Source: Arthrospira sp. PCC 9108
Lineage (GTDB): Bacteria > Cyanobacteriota > Cyanobacteriia > Cyanobacteriales > Microcoleaceae
Direction: 5' to 3'
DNA: 64,000 nt
NCBI GenBank assembly: GCA_016745315.1
Contig: CP066886.1
Location: 5,456,501-5,520,500 of the forward strand
The notes under the pieces were generated by a model, which worked only from the letters and a program-made list of their open reading frames with translations, was not told the origin of the DNA and did no database searches. Both the position numbers and the translations under genes were made by a program. Positions 46,501 through 56,500 of the stretch are shown here, piece by piece (the stretch's first letter is position 1; every line of letters begins with the position of its first letter).

Positions 46501-46728
46501 GGCTAGGATGGCTTTTGTTAATGGCCGCTTTTTATTTTTTGTCGAAAATAAATAGGTAGTTAAATTACGCAGATACACTACCCCAATGGGATATTGCTGT
46601 TGGTTAACAACCACAACGCAATCATGATCACCTTCTGAGAATACTGACCACAACTGATCAACGGTGATATCCTGACCACAAACTGGCACCCTCTTGATTA
46701 TTGTCGGAAGAGAGATTTGAGAAAACAT
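43534..46728 (-). CDS. Hybrid histidine kinase with CBS, PAS and degenerate receiver domains
   Basis: A 1064-residue sensor kinase. The N-terminal CBS pair (residues about 1-150) may bind adenine nucleotides. A PAS-like region follows (about 170-330). The HisKA domain with the phosphorylated His in I-S-H-E-L-K-T-P lies near 362, and the HATPase domain with L-I-S-N-A-F-K-F-T-P near 496, D-T-G-I-G-I-P near 520 and G-T-G-L-G-L near 545. The kinase core is intact. Three receiver-like domains follow, but their phosphoacceptor Asp is replaced (F-L-N-P-L-L-P near 673; M-V-L-E-S-I near 810; I-C-V-R-H further on), so none should accept phosphate. A separate response regulator must be used. Cytoplasmic; no membrane segment. 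Confidence 0.88.
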   Translation of the reverse strand: MFSQISLPTIIKRVPVCGQDITVDQLWSVFSEGDHDCVVVVNQQQYPIGVVYLRNLTTYLFSTKNKKRPLTKAILADLSDRLIKPLLLIPAYLDWPEFWAYLQQIGYDLGWHPYYCQSGKNHQTEGMSPLAIINQKQEFLGLIDLAKLLPYLVSQPVQLAEYQSPVQKGGFDSFLGSLLQLLDQLPLPMMIQTQNGEILGQNTAWVQQVGNEPEVLQQAAETVNQWVPNSTKTHVRLSGNSDDSTMASPMPGSSISSTTAVNPNTSQLDECISDIPNWCDIGSNSETYICICPQSKQQRVWQFTRQTLVQPSLTECFDKWWLIIAQDITEQYRVAQELTAKNADLIQLNRLKDEFLACISHELKTPLTAVLGLSSLLKDKALGELSDRQAKYAKLIHQSGRHLMMVVNDILDLTRIETGQLELTPEGVNIQTVCDRALEAVLHLHQQGDIKDSQSSLGSQKFSIEIEPGLETIEADELRLRQMLINLISNAFKFTPDGGSMGLRVNRWEDWIVFTVWDTGIGIPEQKQHLIFEKFQQLESPLTRQFEGTGLGLVLCQRLARLHGGDISFISHKGKGTEFTLLLPPVPPVNGWKSDKLDWEKSEVSPSSPSPKTNLSRPTTKGQSRLTLIVEAAPKYIHDLSDKLSKLGYRAIVARTGTEALEKARRLQPRMIFLNPLLPLLSGWDVLTLLKADVDTCQIPVFITATLGEKKRAMKVTCDGFLSLPVEKSDLKLVINQLEKTPSIAPIKRLTVLWLNPVDHDELNQGLAGSLTDKNLPSPINDTSQTSHCRILEADDLGQAELLARIWHPNVMVLESINYLDDPMAFLLELKDEKHLANLPIVTLDTPTTQAANQIQGLSVFPCLLPQISQTYMGSRRRQADPGLLQVIQVAAGMSWKSHILVVDLLTLPDLVNLDDDGSNQRANFYPPADQTSKIEQALIQYLQTAGFRGTMGRTWEEIMQQLQYQSVDLLLICVRHQTSPILRNALEALVNLGNSQHDDLTIPPILVLDNSGLFKTSPDTKPNSSPIQHIPTDLQGLTQHLTLKFLSGRISMTELLDQIRELM

Positions 46729-47086
46729 GAAAAAACTTGAACCCCAAACTGGTTTGGTCGCAGATACCTATGAGAGTCAATTTTCAGAGGAACTGCTCCC
46801 ACTGATTTATTTTAGCCAGGAATAATGACTAACTTCAAATTTAAGTATTTTCTTAATCTTTCCTAACTGACATCCTCAATCATTGAGTAATCATAAGTCT
46901 ATAGAGAAATTATTAAATTTTATGACTAAGGGCGCGAGATTTGGTTACCATTCCTCACAGGGGACTCAGGCTGTTAGTAACCATGGAGGGGTTGATCCCT
47001 GCTGGGTGGTTATGGCACTGCAATTGCCTCCCAAGTGTTACTGGGCTGGTATACTGACCTAAGTTCAATTAGCTATAAGTTAAACC
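46729..47086. other. Divergent intergenic region between histidine kinase and glycosyltransferase
   Basis: About 358 bases separate the two divergent genes. A TATACT box lies at 47050-47055 but no -35 at proper spacing was found. No open frame, tRNA or strong inverted repeat is visible. Confidence 0.45.
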
Positions 47087-48352
47087 ATGGGACAAGGAGA
47101 TTATAGTCGTCAACAACCATATTTCCATGATCCCAAGGTAGATAAACCCATTGAGGATATCTATGCTGATTTGGATAGCTGGACTTATGAGATTGACAAA
47201 AGCCAACCATCAAGATTTAATACTGTCAGCTTTTATGTAGTGTTACCCCCAGTTTTTTATGAGGGGAGATTTATCAAAGGATTTTATTATAGTGAGTCGG
47301 TGGATTTGCTGAATCATGTCTTGCCGAATTTATCCCGTTATTTCTTCTCGTTGGCTTACTCGATGTGGTGTTCCTATCCTTGGTCACAAACGGCTGATGC
47401 CTATTCCTGTTTGTATAATAACCGCGATCGCGCCCGGTGGTTTTTCCGAAATAATCCCGTTGATAAAGTGTTGATGACTTGCTACAATTCGGACTTTATT
47501 AATGAGTATATTATCGCCCCGAAACCCATAGAGACAAAAGATATTGATTTGCTTTGTGTTTCTCGGATTGCTCCCGAAAAGAATTTGCCGATGATTGCTA
47601 GGGGTTTAAAAGTGTATCGGCAAAAATATCAACACCACATTAAACTCTCTTTAATTGCTGGCGATCGCCACCTAGACTTTAATAACTTTGATAATAATGA
47701 TGAGATTACCCGGAAAATTTTGGCAGAAATCACGTCAATACTAGGGAATCCCTGGGATTATATTAATTTTATCAAGTATGCCAACAATTATCAAGAAATG
47801 CCAGCATATTATTCACGGTCAAGGGCTTATATTTTGGGGTCATTATTAGAGGGTAAAAATCGCAGCCTGAGTGAGGCGATGAGTTGCAATATTCCGGTGA
47901 TTTGTTTTGAGGAGTTTAATCAATACGCCAGGGGAGGCGATCGCCTTTTTCCAGAAGCGGCGGGTTTATGCGCTCAATTTGACCCCGAATCCCTAGCAGA
48001 TACCATTCATCAAGTCTTAGCAAATCCGAGATTATTTAAACCCCGATTAAGCTATTTAAAGCATCGAGGGAGAAAGAACTTTTTTAATACCTGTCTGACC
48101 GCCTTTCCCTATTATCAACAATCCATTCCCGACTACCACCATAACTCACCTTTTCATAGTCTGTGGCTAGATTTAGCCATTCAGGACAACTATCAAATGA
48201 GTCTATATGATTTCCTCTATGGACGATCTGAATATTCCCATCTCAGAGGTCTGGTGAATATTTATAAACATCTCAATCAGTGGTTAGGCTGGCTACAGAG
48301 TCAAATAAATCGGAAATACCCCGGCATTTTGACCAATAAGCAACCGGGTTGA
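47087..48352 (+). CDS. Glycosyltransferase (GT4/GT-B-like)
   Basis: A 421-residue protein with the two-Rossmann layout of GT-B glycosyltransferases. In the C-terminal half the segment L-L-C-V-S-R-I-A-P-E-K-N-L-P starts the donor-binding domain (about residue 155). L-L-E-G-K-N-R-S-L-S-E-A-M-S-C-N-I-P-V-I-C (about 245-265) has the E-x-x-S-L-S-E-A-M pattern that binds the nucleotide-sugar. It probably builds a surface polysaccharide or glycolipid, with donor and acceptor unknown. It starts at ATG 47087 and is divergent from the kinase gene. Confidence 0.8.
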   Translation: MGQGDYSRQQPYFHDPKVDKPIEDIYADLDSWTYEIDKSQPSRFNTVSFYVVLPPVFYEGRFIKGFYYSESVDLLNHVLPNLSRYFFSLAYSMWCSYPWSQTADAYSCLYNNRDRARWFFRNNPVDKVLMTCYNSDFINEYIIAPKPIETKDIDLLCVSRIAPEKNLPMIARGLKVYRQKYQHHIKLSLIAGDRHLDFNNFDNNDEITRKILAEITSILGNPWDYINFIKYANNYQEMPAYYSRSRAYILGSLLEGKNRSLSEAMSCNIPVICFEEFNQYARGGDRLFPEAAGLCAQFDPESLADTIHQVLANPRLFKPRLSYLKHRGRKNFFNTCLTAFPYYQQSIPDYHHNSPFHSLWLDLAIQDNYQMSLYDFLYGRSEYSHLRGLVNIYKHLNQWLGWLQSQINRKYPGILTNKQPG

Positions 48353-48367
48353 TTTGGTAAAAGGGGC

Positions 48368-48396
48368 TTGCCAAATTGCTCCGATTGTGATATAAT
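48368..48396 (+). promoter_or_regulatory. Sigma-70-type promoter for the small zinc-ribbon protein
   Basis: TTGCCA (48368-48373), 17 bases, then TATAAT (48391-48396), a near-consensus promoter. It lies about 36 bases before the ATG at 48432, just after the glycosyltransferase stop. Confidence 0.65.
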
Positions 48397-48431
48397 GTGC
48401 TGGCTTGACCCAAAAGATATGGTTAGATAAG

Positions 48432-48647
48432 ATGACTAACGAACCATCCCAGGTCTGCCCAATTTGTGGCGTAAAAATTGTGAAAGCACCCGGAGGCGAT
48501 CGTGTTTTATTCTCAGTAGGAGCGCCCGGAACCAGAGCCAGATTATGGGCGCGGGTGTGTCAGTTTGTGAAAAAACCAGGCTGCATAAATTCCGACCCCG
48601 CATTAATTGGTGAAACCAAACCCACAGACCCCTATCGACCGCAATAA
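48432..48647 (+). CDS. Small zinc-ribbon-like protein
   Basis: A 71-residue protein with Cys pairs C-P-I-C-G (about residues 9-13) and later C-Q-F and P-G-C (about 44-51), a pattern that could bind one zinc ion. The frame opens at TTG 48405, but the ATG at 48432 sits properly downstream of a consensus promoter. The family is common in cyanobacteria without assigned function. A role in nucleic-acid or protein binding is only a guess. Confidence 0.7.
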   Translation: MTNEPSQVCPICGVKIVKAPGGDRVLFSVGAPGTRARLWARVCQFVKKPGCINSDPALIGETKPTDPYRPQ

Positions 48648-48657
48648 ATAGCCACTT

Positions 48658-50303
48658 TTACCAAAAGCAAAATTTGCGTTTTCCATTAGGCAAAATAGTC
48701 CGCCAGTTAGTGCGTGCTAAAGCCAACTGTTCATCCCCCACCATACAACCTCTAAGATTAGCACCGCATAAATTAGCACCTCGCAAATTAGCGCGAGTCA
48801 AATATGCACCCTGCAAATTAGCACCTCTCAAATCCGCCTTTTCCAGATTAGCGGTACTCAGATAGGCATTTTCCAGATTAGCATTTTTGAGTTTAGCCTG
48901 AGTCAATCGTGCGCGGCCAAAATTAGCATCTCTCAAGTCAGCATTTTGAAAATTAATATTACTAAGTCGCGCCTGATAGAAATTAGCACCTCTCCATTTT
49001 CCCCCGGACAAATTTAAGCCACTCAATTCACAATCGCCAAAATCTCGGTGTCCCTGACTAAAAGCACTACGGAAATTATTTTCATTCCAATTATGGGAAG
49101 TAGAAGTTACGGTTTTCTGAGATAAGCCATCACTATGAATCGCAGTTACGGGAGCTCCCCGAGTAGCACTTAATCCCCCCGGACAGGTCGTTTAGGGGTA
49201 GAGATTTCAGTCATTTCCTGTCGTTTTTTGCGTTCTCGGCGTTCCCGAATCAATTTCACTTCCCTTTGGGGAGCAGTCATCATTATGGAGGTTTTATCAT
49301 CGTTATAAATAGTTTGTTCTTCGGGTGGTTCTGGTTTGGGTTCAGGTGTGAATTCTGTAACTATAGGCTGAACGGACATATTAGCAGATAAATCATCTTC
49401 TGCATCATCCTGATGATCAAGAGCATATAAAACATCTTTGGCGGACTGGTAACGCTGATAAACGGACACCGCCAACATTCTTTCTAAGACCAAACCAAAA
49501 GCATCACTGACATGGGTATGTTCTCGCCAGTGAACTTCCCCGGTGGTGGGGTTATGTTCCAAAGCGCTGGGAGATTTCCCGGTCAGTAAATAAATACAAG
49601 TCATTCCCACCGCATAAATATCACTAGCATAAACAGGTCGTAAAGACATCTGTTCCATGGGAGCAAATCCCGAAGTTCCAATGGCAAAATTAGTAAAAGC
49701 GGTTTCTCCAGTTCCCATCATGGTGGCTTGATTTACTTTATCCTTAACCGCGCCAAAATCAATGAGAACTAAACGATTATCCTGACGGCGACGAATGATA
49801 TTAGCGGGTTTAATATCCCGGTGAATGACCTCTTGAGAATGGATATAATCGAGTAGTGGTAAAATATCCCGCAGAAACTCCTGAGTTTGTGCTTCGGTAT
49901 AAGGTCCATTGGCTCTAACTTCTTGTTTGAGGGTCAAACCATCAACAAATTCTTGGACTAAATAAAACTGTTTTTTCCCGACAAAGTAATCTAAAAGACG
50001 GGGAATTTGGGGATGATCACCAATTTTCCCCAGAGTTTTCGCCTCCCGCTGAAAAAGCTGTTGTGCCATTTCCAGGACTTTTTTAGAAGTGGCAGAAGGT
50101 CGCAATTGCTTAACTACACAAGCAGGATAGCCGGGAAGGGATAAATCCCGCGCTAGAAATGTGGCCCCAAAACCCCCCTTACCAATGGGTTTAACGACTA
50201 GGTAGCGATTTCGTAGCCGTAGCCGGGAACCACAAGCCTGACACTTGACAGCCTCGTTAGGGTTTTCGGGATTAGGACAACTGGGATTGGTACAGTAACT
50301 CAT
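48658..50303 (-). CDS. spkB: SpkB-type serine/threonine kinase with pentapeptide repeats, frameshifted
   Basis: The N-terminal part (to 49170) has a Cys motif (C-T-N-P-S-C ... C-Q-A-C-G, residues 4-23) and a full kinase: G-K-G-G-F-G-A near 40, V-I-H-R-D-I-K-P-A-N near 157, L-I-D-F-G-A-V near 179. It stops after K-R-P-V-R-G-D. The next frame continues without a break through 47 residues into pentapeptide repeats ending at 48658. Adding one G at the six-G run (49175-49180) fuses both into one 548-residue protein. A Cys motif, kinase and pentapeptides are exactly the layout of Synechocystis SpkB, a kinase linked to motility and oxidative stress. Taken as given, the repeats would be an orphan lacking a start codon of quality. 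Confidence 0.85.
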
Positions 50304-50583
50304 GGCGGTTGGAGATAACTCAATTTAAGATTAACGTCAGACCGCGAATTCGTGTAAGTAGCTATGTATATAGCAAGGCACAGGGAACTCTATGTATACC
50401 CATTATTGCCTAACTTTCTACGGGAACCTGTAACCACGGGAATCAAACACTATTATCAACGATCGCAACCCCAAAATCCAGTAATTGCTACCATCATCGG
50501 CTAACAGGTCTCCAGAAAAAAGTTTCGCCACTAGGCTAGTTGACTCCTTAGAATGGAGAATCGGACAAAAAAATTGAAGTGAT

Positions 50584-53037
50584 ATGCGGATCTCATTAAA
50601 CTGGTTACGAGAACTGGTAGACATCAGTATCAGTCCCGAACAATTAGCGGAAACCCTGACGGTAGCGGGATTTGAAGTAGAAGATATCGAAGATCGCCGC
50701 ACTTGGGCCGATGGTGTGGTATTAGGGAAAATCGCGGAAATTGCACCCCACCCTAATGCGGATAAACTGCGAGTCTGTCAGGTAGACATAGGACAAAGCG
50801 ATCGCCTAAATATCGTTTGTGGGGCCCCTAATGCAGCAGCAGATATGATTGTGGCTGTAGCGACCATTGGGACTTATCTCCCCGCCATTGACCTGAAGCT
50901 AAAAAAAACTAAGCTGCGGGGTGTCCCCTCTATGGGAATGATTTGTTCCCTATCAGAATTGGGTTTAGAAAAAGAATCACCAGGTATCCATAGCTTTGAT
51001 TTAGACAACCCTGTGCTGGGAAGTGATGTCCGACCCCTAATCGGACTCGATGACGTGATCCTGGATGTCACAGCTACCGCTAATCGCGCGGACGGGTTGA
51101 GTATGGTAGGAATTGCTAGAGAAGTGGCGGCTTTGACTGGCGGGAGTTTGAAAATTCCTGACGCGGCGGGGGTATTAATTGGCGACCAAGACCCAGCAGG
51201 TGGGTTGGAAATTGACATTATGGAATCCCAAGCCTGTCCTACCTATATCGGAGGTGCGATCGCCAATGTAAAAATTGCCCCCTCTCCTGATTGGCTAAAA
51301 CGACGGCTACAGGCGGCGGGAATTCGTCCCATTAACAATGTCGTCGATGTCACCAACTACATTTTACTAGAATGGGGGCAGCCTCTCCACGCTTTCGATC
51401 GCGATCGGCTCACTAACCTGACTGGATCTCAAAACCTGACTATCGGGGTGCGTTTTGCTAAGGCTTCTGAGTCTCTCAAAACTCTTGATGGTCAAACCCG
51501 CCAGCTACAAGACCAAAATCTGGTGATTACCGCTAATGATCAACCGGTTGCTTTAGCGGGGGTTATGGGAGGCGAGGATACGGAAGTTCACGAGGGGACG
51601 ACTAATTTAATCCTAGAGGCGGCGGTGTTTTCTCCGGTGGCTATTAGGCGATCGGCGCGTGTTCAGGGTATCCGCACGGAATCGTCTACCCGTTATGAAC
51701 GCGGCATAAATCAAGCTGAACTGGCTCTGGCTTGCCGTCGTGCTATATTATTAATCTCGGAACTAGCTGGGGGAACTGCTACGGTTCAGAAATCCGCCAG
51801 CGGTGCTACCCAAATGCGGATGACTCAGGAAGTTTCCCTGAGTCTCGATCGCCTTAATGCTATTTTAGGACCCCTCAAGCGGGGAGAAGATACGGAGGTG
51901 GAGTCCTATTTACAACCCCCAGAGGTTGAAAGTATTTTAACTGCTTTGGGATGTGGTACTAGCCGCCAAGAGGGGGAATCGGTAGTCTGGACGGTGACAG
52001 TTCCCCCCTATCGTCAACGGGACTTAGAAAGGGAAATTGACCTGATTGAAGAGGTGGCGCGATTATATGGATATGACCGCTTTTCTGATACTCTTCCGAC
52101 TCAGAGTGTCCCCGGTTATTTACCACCAGAAGAAGCGGCTAAAAGAGACTTGCGATCGGCTTTTCGCGCTGCTGGTTTGACTGAGTTGATGCACTATTCC
52201 CTAGTTAAACAACAAGGGGATAATCAGGTGGTAATTGCTAATCCTCTGTTCGTGGAGTATTCGGCTTTACGAACTGAGATGTTATCTGGGTTAATTGATG
52301 CTTTTGTGTTTAACCTGGAAAATGGTAACGGTCCGTTAAATGGGTTGGAAATTGGCCGGATTTTTCGGCGTGATGGAGAAGTTTACCAGGAAGAAGATGC
52401 GATCGCTGGGGTGATTGGTGGCGACCCGTCTCAGGGTCGTTGGGTCAACAGTGGCAAGGATAATCCCATGAGTTGGTTTGAGGCTAAAGGTGTGTTAGAA
52501 TCCGTGTGGGAGCGGTTGTCTTTGTCTGTGGAATATCGCCAAGAATCTGATGTAAAAATGCTTCATCCTGGACGGACGGCTACGTTATGGTTAAATGGCG
52601 ATCGGCTGGGAATTTTTGGTCAACTACACCCCCAAATTCAACGGCAAAAAGAACTTCCTGAAGCTGTCTATTTATTCGAGTTTCGTCTCCCGGTACTCAC
52701 GGCTGCTATTACGGCTAAGGATTACTTAAAGCGACCTTTTCAGTCCTATTCTACTTTCCCCGCTAGTGACCGCGACCTGGCCTTTTTTGTGGCGGATTCG
52801 GTGTCGGTGGCTGATTTGCAAAAAACCATGATTAAAAATGGTGGTAAAATCCTGGAATCGGTGGATTTATTCGACGAATACCGTGGCAAAAATGTTCCCG
52901 AAAATCAGCGAAGTTTGGCTTTTCGTTTGGTTTATCGGGTTGGCGATCGCACCCTTACTGATGAGGACATAGAACCCTTACAGCAAAAAATTAGGGATGC
53001 TTTGGTTAAGGAGTTTCAGGTCAGTTTGAGAAGTTAG
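50584..53037 (+). CDS. pheT: Phenylalanyl-tRNA synthetase beta subunit
   Basis: The beta chain of the heterotetrameric synthetase for tRNA-Phe. Domains in order: tRNA-binding OB domain (residues about 40-150, G-K-I-A-E-I-A-P-H-P-N-A-D-K-L), B3/B4 editing domain (about 210-390, with V-D-V-T-N-Y and M-G-G-E), B5 domain (about 410-490), the catalytic-like core (V-A-R-L-Y-G-Y-D onward), and the C-terminal FDX-ACB anticodon domain (F-P-A-S-D-R-D-L-A-F). Length 817 is normal. pheS is not adjacent, as is usual in cyanobacteria. It is divergent from the kinase gene. Confidence 0.97.
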   Translation: MRISLNWLRELVDISISPEQLAETLTVAGFEVEDIEDRRTWADGVVLGKIAEIAPHPNADKLRVCQVDIGQSDRLNIVCGAPNAAADMIVAVATIGTYLPAIDLKLKKTKLRGVPSMGMICSLSELGLEKESPGIHSFDLDNPVLGSDVRPLIGLDDVILDVTATANRADGLSMVGIAREVAALTGGSLKIPDAAGVLIGDQDPAGGLEIDIMESQACPTYIGGAIANVKIAPSPDWLKRRLQAAGIRPINNVVDVTNYILLEWGQPLHAFDRDRLTNLTGSQNLTIGVRFAKASESLKTLDGQTRQLQDQNLVITANDQPVALAGVMGGEDTEVHEGTTNLILEAAVFSPVAIRRSARVQGIRTESSTRYERGINQAELALACRRAILLISELAGGTATVQKSASGATQMRMTQEVSLSLDRLNAILGPLKRGEDTEVESYLQPPEVESILTALGCGTSRQEGESVVWTVTVPPYRQRDLEREIDLIEEVARLYGYDRFSDTLPTQSVPGYLPPEEAAKRDLRSAFRAAGLTELMHYSLVKQQGDNQVVIANPLFVEYSALRTEMLSGLIDAFVFNLENGNGPLNGLEIGRIFRRDGEVYQEEDAIAGVIGGDPSQGRWVNSGKDNPMSWFEAKGVLESVWERLSLSVEYRQESDVKMLHPGRTATLWLNGDRLGIFGQLHPQIQRQKELPEAVYLFEFRLPVLTAAITAKDYLKRPFQSYSTFPASDRDLAFFVADSVSVADLQKTMIKNGGKILESVDLFDEYRGKNVPENQRSLAFRLVYRVGDRTLTDEDIEPLQQKIRDALVKEFQVSLRS

Positions 53038-53052
53038 TTAGTCTCCCTTTAT

Positions 53053-53083
53053 CCCCCCTCCTTCCCTTCTTGGGGGGAGGTTG
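53053..53083 (+). terminator. Terminator-like hairpin after pheT
   Basis: CCCCCC (53053-53058) pairs with GGGGGG (53072-53077), with CCTCC/GGAGG as an alternative register. It lies 16 bases past the stop. There is no strong T tract. Confidence 0.5.
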
Positions 53084-53210
53084 ACTCCTCTTGTCGATAA
53101 CCACCCACTTCTGAGAATTTCCTCAAAATCACATAGACACCTATTACCATGGCTCTGGTATAATGTGATAATATCTATGGTGGTGATTAGTTGACGACAT
53201 TGAGAAGGTT

Positions 53211-53480
53211 ATGGCAAAATATATCATGTTGGGTAGCTACTGTGAAGACGTTTTGGCGAAACGGGAACCCTACCGACCAGAACATTTACAGGGTTTAAAG
53301 GAACAAAAAGAATCGGGGGTTTTAATTACTATTGGACCCACCAAAGATCTAACTCAGGTTTTGGGGATTTATGAGGCTGAATCAGAGGCGATCGTTCGCG
53401 GCTTGGTGGAAGCTGACCCCTACTGGAAAAATGGGATCTGGACTGAGTACAACGTGAAAGAGTGGATTCAAGCATTCTAG
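53211..53480 (+). CDS. YCII-related domain protein
   Basis: An 89-residue protein of the YCII family, a ferredoxin-like fold with a conserved His or Asp. It has Y-I-M-L-G-S-Y at the N-terminus, the strand-helix S-G-V-L-I-T-I-G-P-T and A-D-P-Y-W-K-N-G-I-W near the end. A TATAAT box at 53159-53164 about 50 bases upstream suggests its own promoter, with a weak TAGACA -35 at 19 bases. Function of the family is not established. Some members act in catabolic or antibiotic-related steps. Confidence 0.82.
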   Translation: MAKYIMLGSYCEDVLAKREPYRPEHLQGLKEQKESGVLITIGPTKDLTQVLGIYEAESEAIVRGLVEADPYWKNGIWTEYNVKEWIQAF

Positions 53481-53590
53481 TCTATTATCACACATCAATA
53501 TAGGTGAAGGCAAGCCTCAGTCATCACCTATTTAATCACCCCGATAATTACTAAGGCGATCGCTGCTATTATTTATCATCAGGAGTCAAC

Positions 53591-56500
53591 ATGAACATTT
53601 TAGGAATAGCTGACAGCAACTTAGAACCCGTAGACTACAGCGATATATTAAATAAAATTATCCAGCAAATTACCCAACAACAACCATTCAAAATTTCCCA
53701 AAATAAAAATCATCTGATTATCGACCTAGAGACTATTACTGAGCAACTAATTAAACAAAATATTGCTAACCCCATTAGTTCCAAGGGTATCATCAAATCA
53801 GCCACAGTTAATTTTAATAGTAATACTCAAAATATATTTAACCAACAAATCAGACAAATTCGGGATTTATTAAAAGACAAGTTACAGGAATTAGCCAGAG
53901 ATAATAATCACCCAGATATCAACTCTTTAACTCATAGCTTTATCCGAACTTTACAGCAAATCAACAATCAGAAATTCGATTTATATTATAATTTTCCTGC
54001 TATCCAAAACGTCAAAACTTCAGAGTTAGAAACACGGGTTAATGAGAATGTGGGTAGTCATTCTATCCTCAAGTTTCATAAACTGACAATTTCCGTAAGA
54101 AACATCAATCAATTTACCCAAGATTTAAAACAGGGACTCCGTAACTATATTGAGGAAAAACTGGACCAAGAATCCAGCGAGGATGTAGAAGATACTCTGG
54201 AAATCCTAGATAATTTAACTAATGATAAATCTTCTGATTTTTATAAATTACAGAAAGTAGTCGATAGCGAATCCCTAGGGAAACTCAAAAAACACGCTAA
54301 AATCTGCTATTTAGAATATTTAGCCGCCAATTTAGCCACTAATAATAATCGCGATTTAGTTTATTTACAGGATTTAATTCGGCGACTAAAAGATATGGTG
54401 GCTTATATTTATGACCATGACAAACAGGATGGAGATTATCGAGTTAGTTATGGTGGAGAAACCATTAATTATCGGGATTGGTTTTCCCGGTCAGAGGTGT
54501 TTGACTCTCTCCCCATTATTCCGATAATTAGCGAGAGTTTAGGGGAAACCACCAGTCCAGACGGAAGCGAGAGAACCTTTACTTTTGGCTTAAAACTTAA
54601 ATTTAACAACCCGGTTCAAGCTAGGGGAGGTAAACCAGCATTCGACTATTATATTGAGATGATTAATCCTGAGCAAGAAGAATTTTCTCAGGAATCTCAG
54701 TATTATAAAAAGGTCTTAAAAATCGCTTTTATTTACTATTTTGCGTTTGCGACTCGCAGTAATCCTGACCAAGAAGATTATGATCCACAATCGGAACTAA
54801 CTTATAATGTTCGCGAAAGTTTTGAGACTCATTTTTTGCCGATTTTTCAGGGAACAGATGAAGATGAAAAGTCTAAGTGTTTGAGAGGTATAATTCAAGT
54901 ATTTAACCAATACAACGTTATCAAAAAAATTGAGAACCTCAAATTGCTGCTTCATGCTTTTATTAAACAATCCGCTATTTTAGCACCCCAAAATTTTCCG
55001 GTTAAAATTGGTATCTATAAGGGAATATTAGAATCAGATATTGAGAAAATTAGCAATGGTTTGTTTTTTAATCAGGTAGTAGAAAGGAATACCAAAGAGT
55101 GTCTTCAGTACATTACTATTGGCGATTCTAGTCCCGACACGGGAATATTTTGTCAACTTCCGGGTAATCTGAAAATCGAAGATATCCGCTATTATCAGAC
55201 ATCAGAAAATCAGGAATTTACCATCGACTATCATGGGATTGATAAAATCCAAAAATGTCTTCCGGTTTTCTTCCTTCCTAAAAGTGACCCAATTCGCCAA
55301 AAAACAGGAGAAATTTTTATTAATATTCCAGGAATTATTTTTCCCTACGATCAAAAATGCTTAAATCAGGGTCATTATAATTCGGTACAGAGTTTTATTT
55401 ATCAGTTTACCATGGCTCTGCTGATTAATATCAGTTTGCGGATAATTCTGGAAGATTGGAAACAGGTGTTTTTGCCAATTTTTAGACTTCATGAAGGAAG
55501 CGAAGATAAACCTTTTGAAGCGGAGAAATTTATGGCTAATTTATCGAAAGTGATTAGTCATTTATTGAATAATAAATATCGCGCCAATTCTCAAGGTTTT
55601 AGGATTAAAAAACTGACCGACAAGTTGGCTAAAGGAAATGCTTTGGGTTCGTTGTATTCGGTATTACCGCGCAAGTTTAGCCTAGATCAATCTGCTGATA
55701 GTCGCAGTTTCTCCCTGGATAAATTGGCTTTAATTGTGGTTTCTAGTGCTGAAAGTGATGGTTTATTTAAAGGCGATCGCCAAGACCGGATTTCTACTAT
55801 ATTTGGTGAAGCGATCGGAATTAAGAAGCAGTCAGATAATCAAATTGTCGTACAGTTATTAAAAACCTTTTCGGGAAATTATCTCTCTCGGAATTTATAT
55901 ACAGAACCCTCAATTTTAATTGATTTAATATATGATCTTTACCATCAATCAGGATTAGAATATCGTCACTTTTTGTATATAGCCAAAGCGCCATTTACTG
56001 ATAATTTACACCTCACCCAAGTAGAGGACAATGATGAAGATGAGTTTTATTTTATGTCACCCACTTTAATTCAATCTCTCCAATCAGGATTACCAGATAT
56101 TAAAATATATCCGATTTTCTTTAATAAGTATTATGTCAGAAAAAAGAAAACCTTATACCAGGATTCCTATAGCCTCAAGGATACTGCTAACTTATTAAAC
56201 TTGGTAGAAGACCCTAGTAAAAACGTGGTGGTATTTTTTAACCTATTTAATGGTGTGTCTGTGAAAACCAAAAACGAAGATGATCGCTTTTATAATGGGG
56301 TGATGTCCTACGCAACTTTATTAAATATCTATCAAGGAGTCCTGGACGATCAGCATATTCGCGAGGGATTGATTCATGATAACTTTCTGAAACAAGACAT
56401 TCTGCAATATTTGACTTTTTTCCACTTTTACAGGTTTGAAAAAAAATTAGTTGGAAAGAATATCCAGATTAAACTCGATCCCTACGATCGCGTTATTGGT

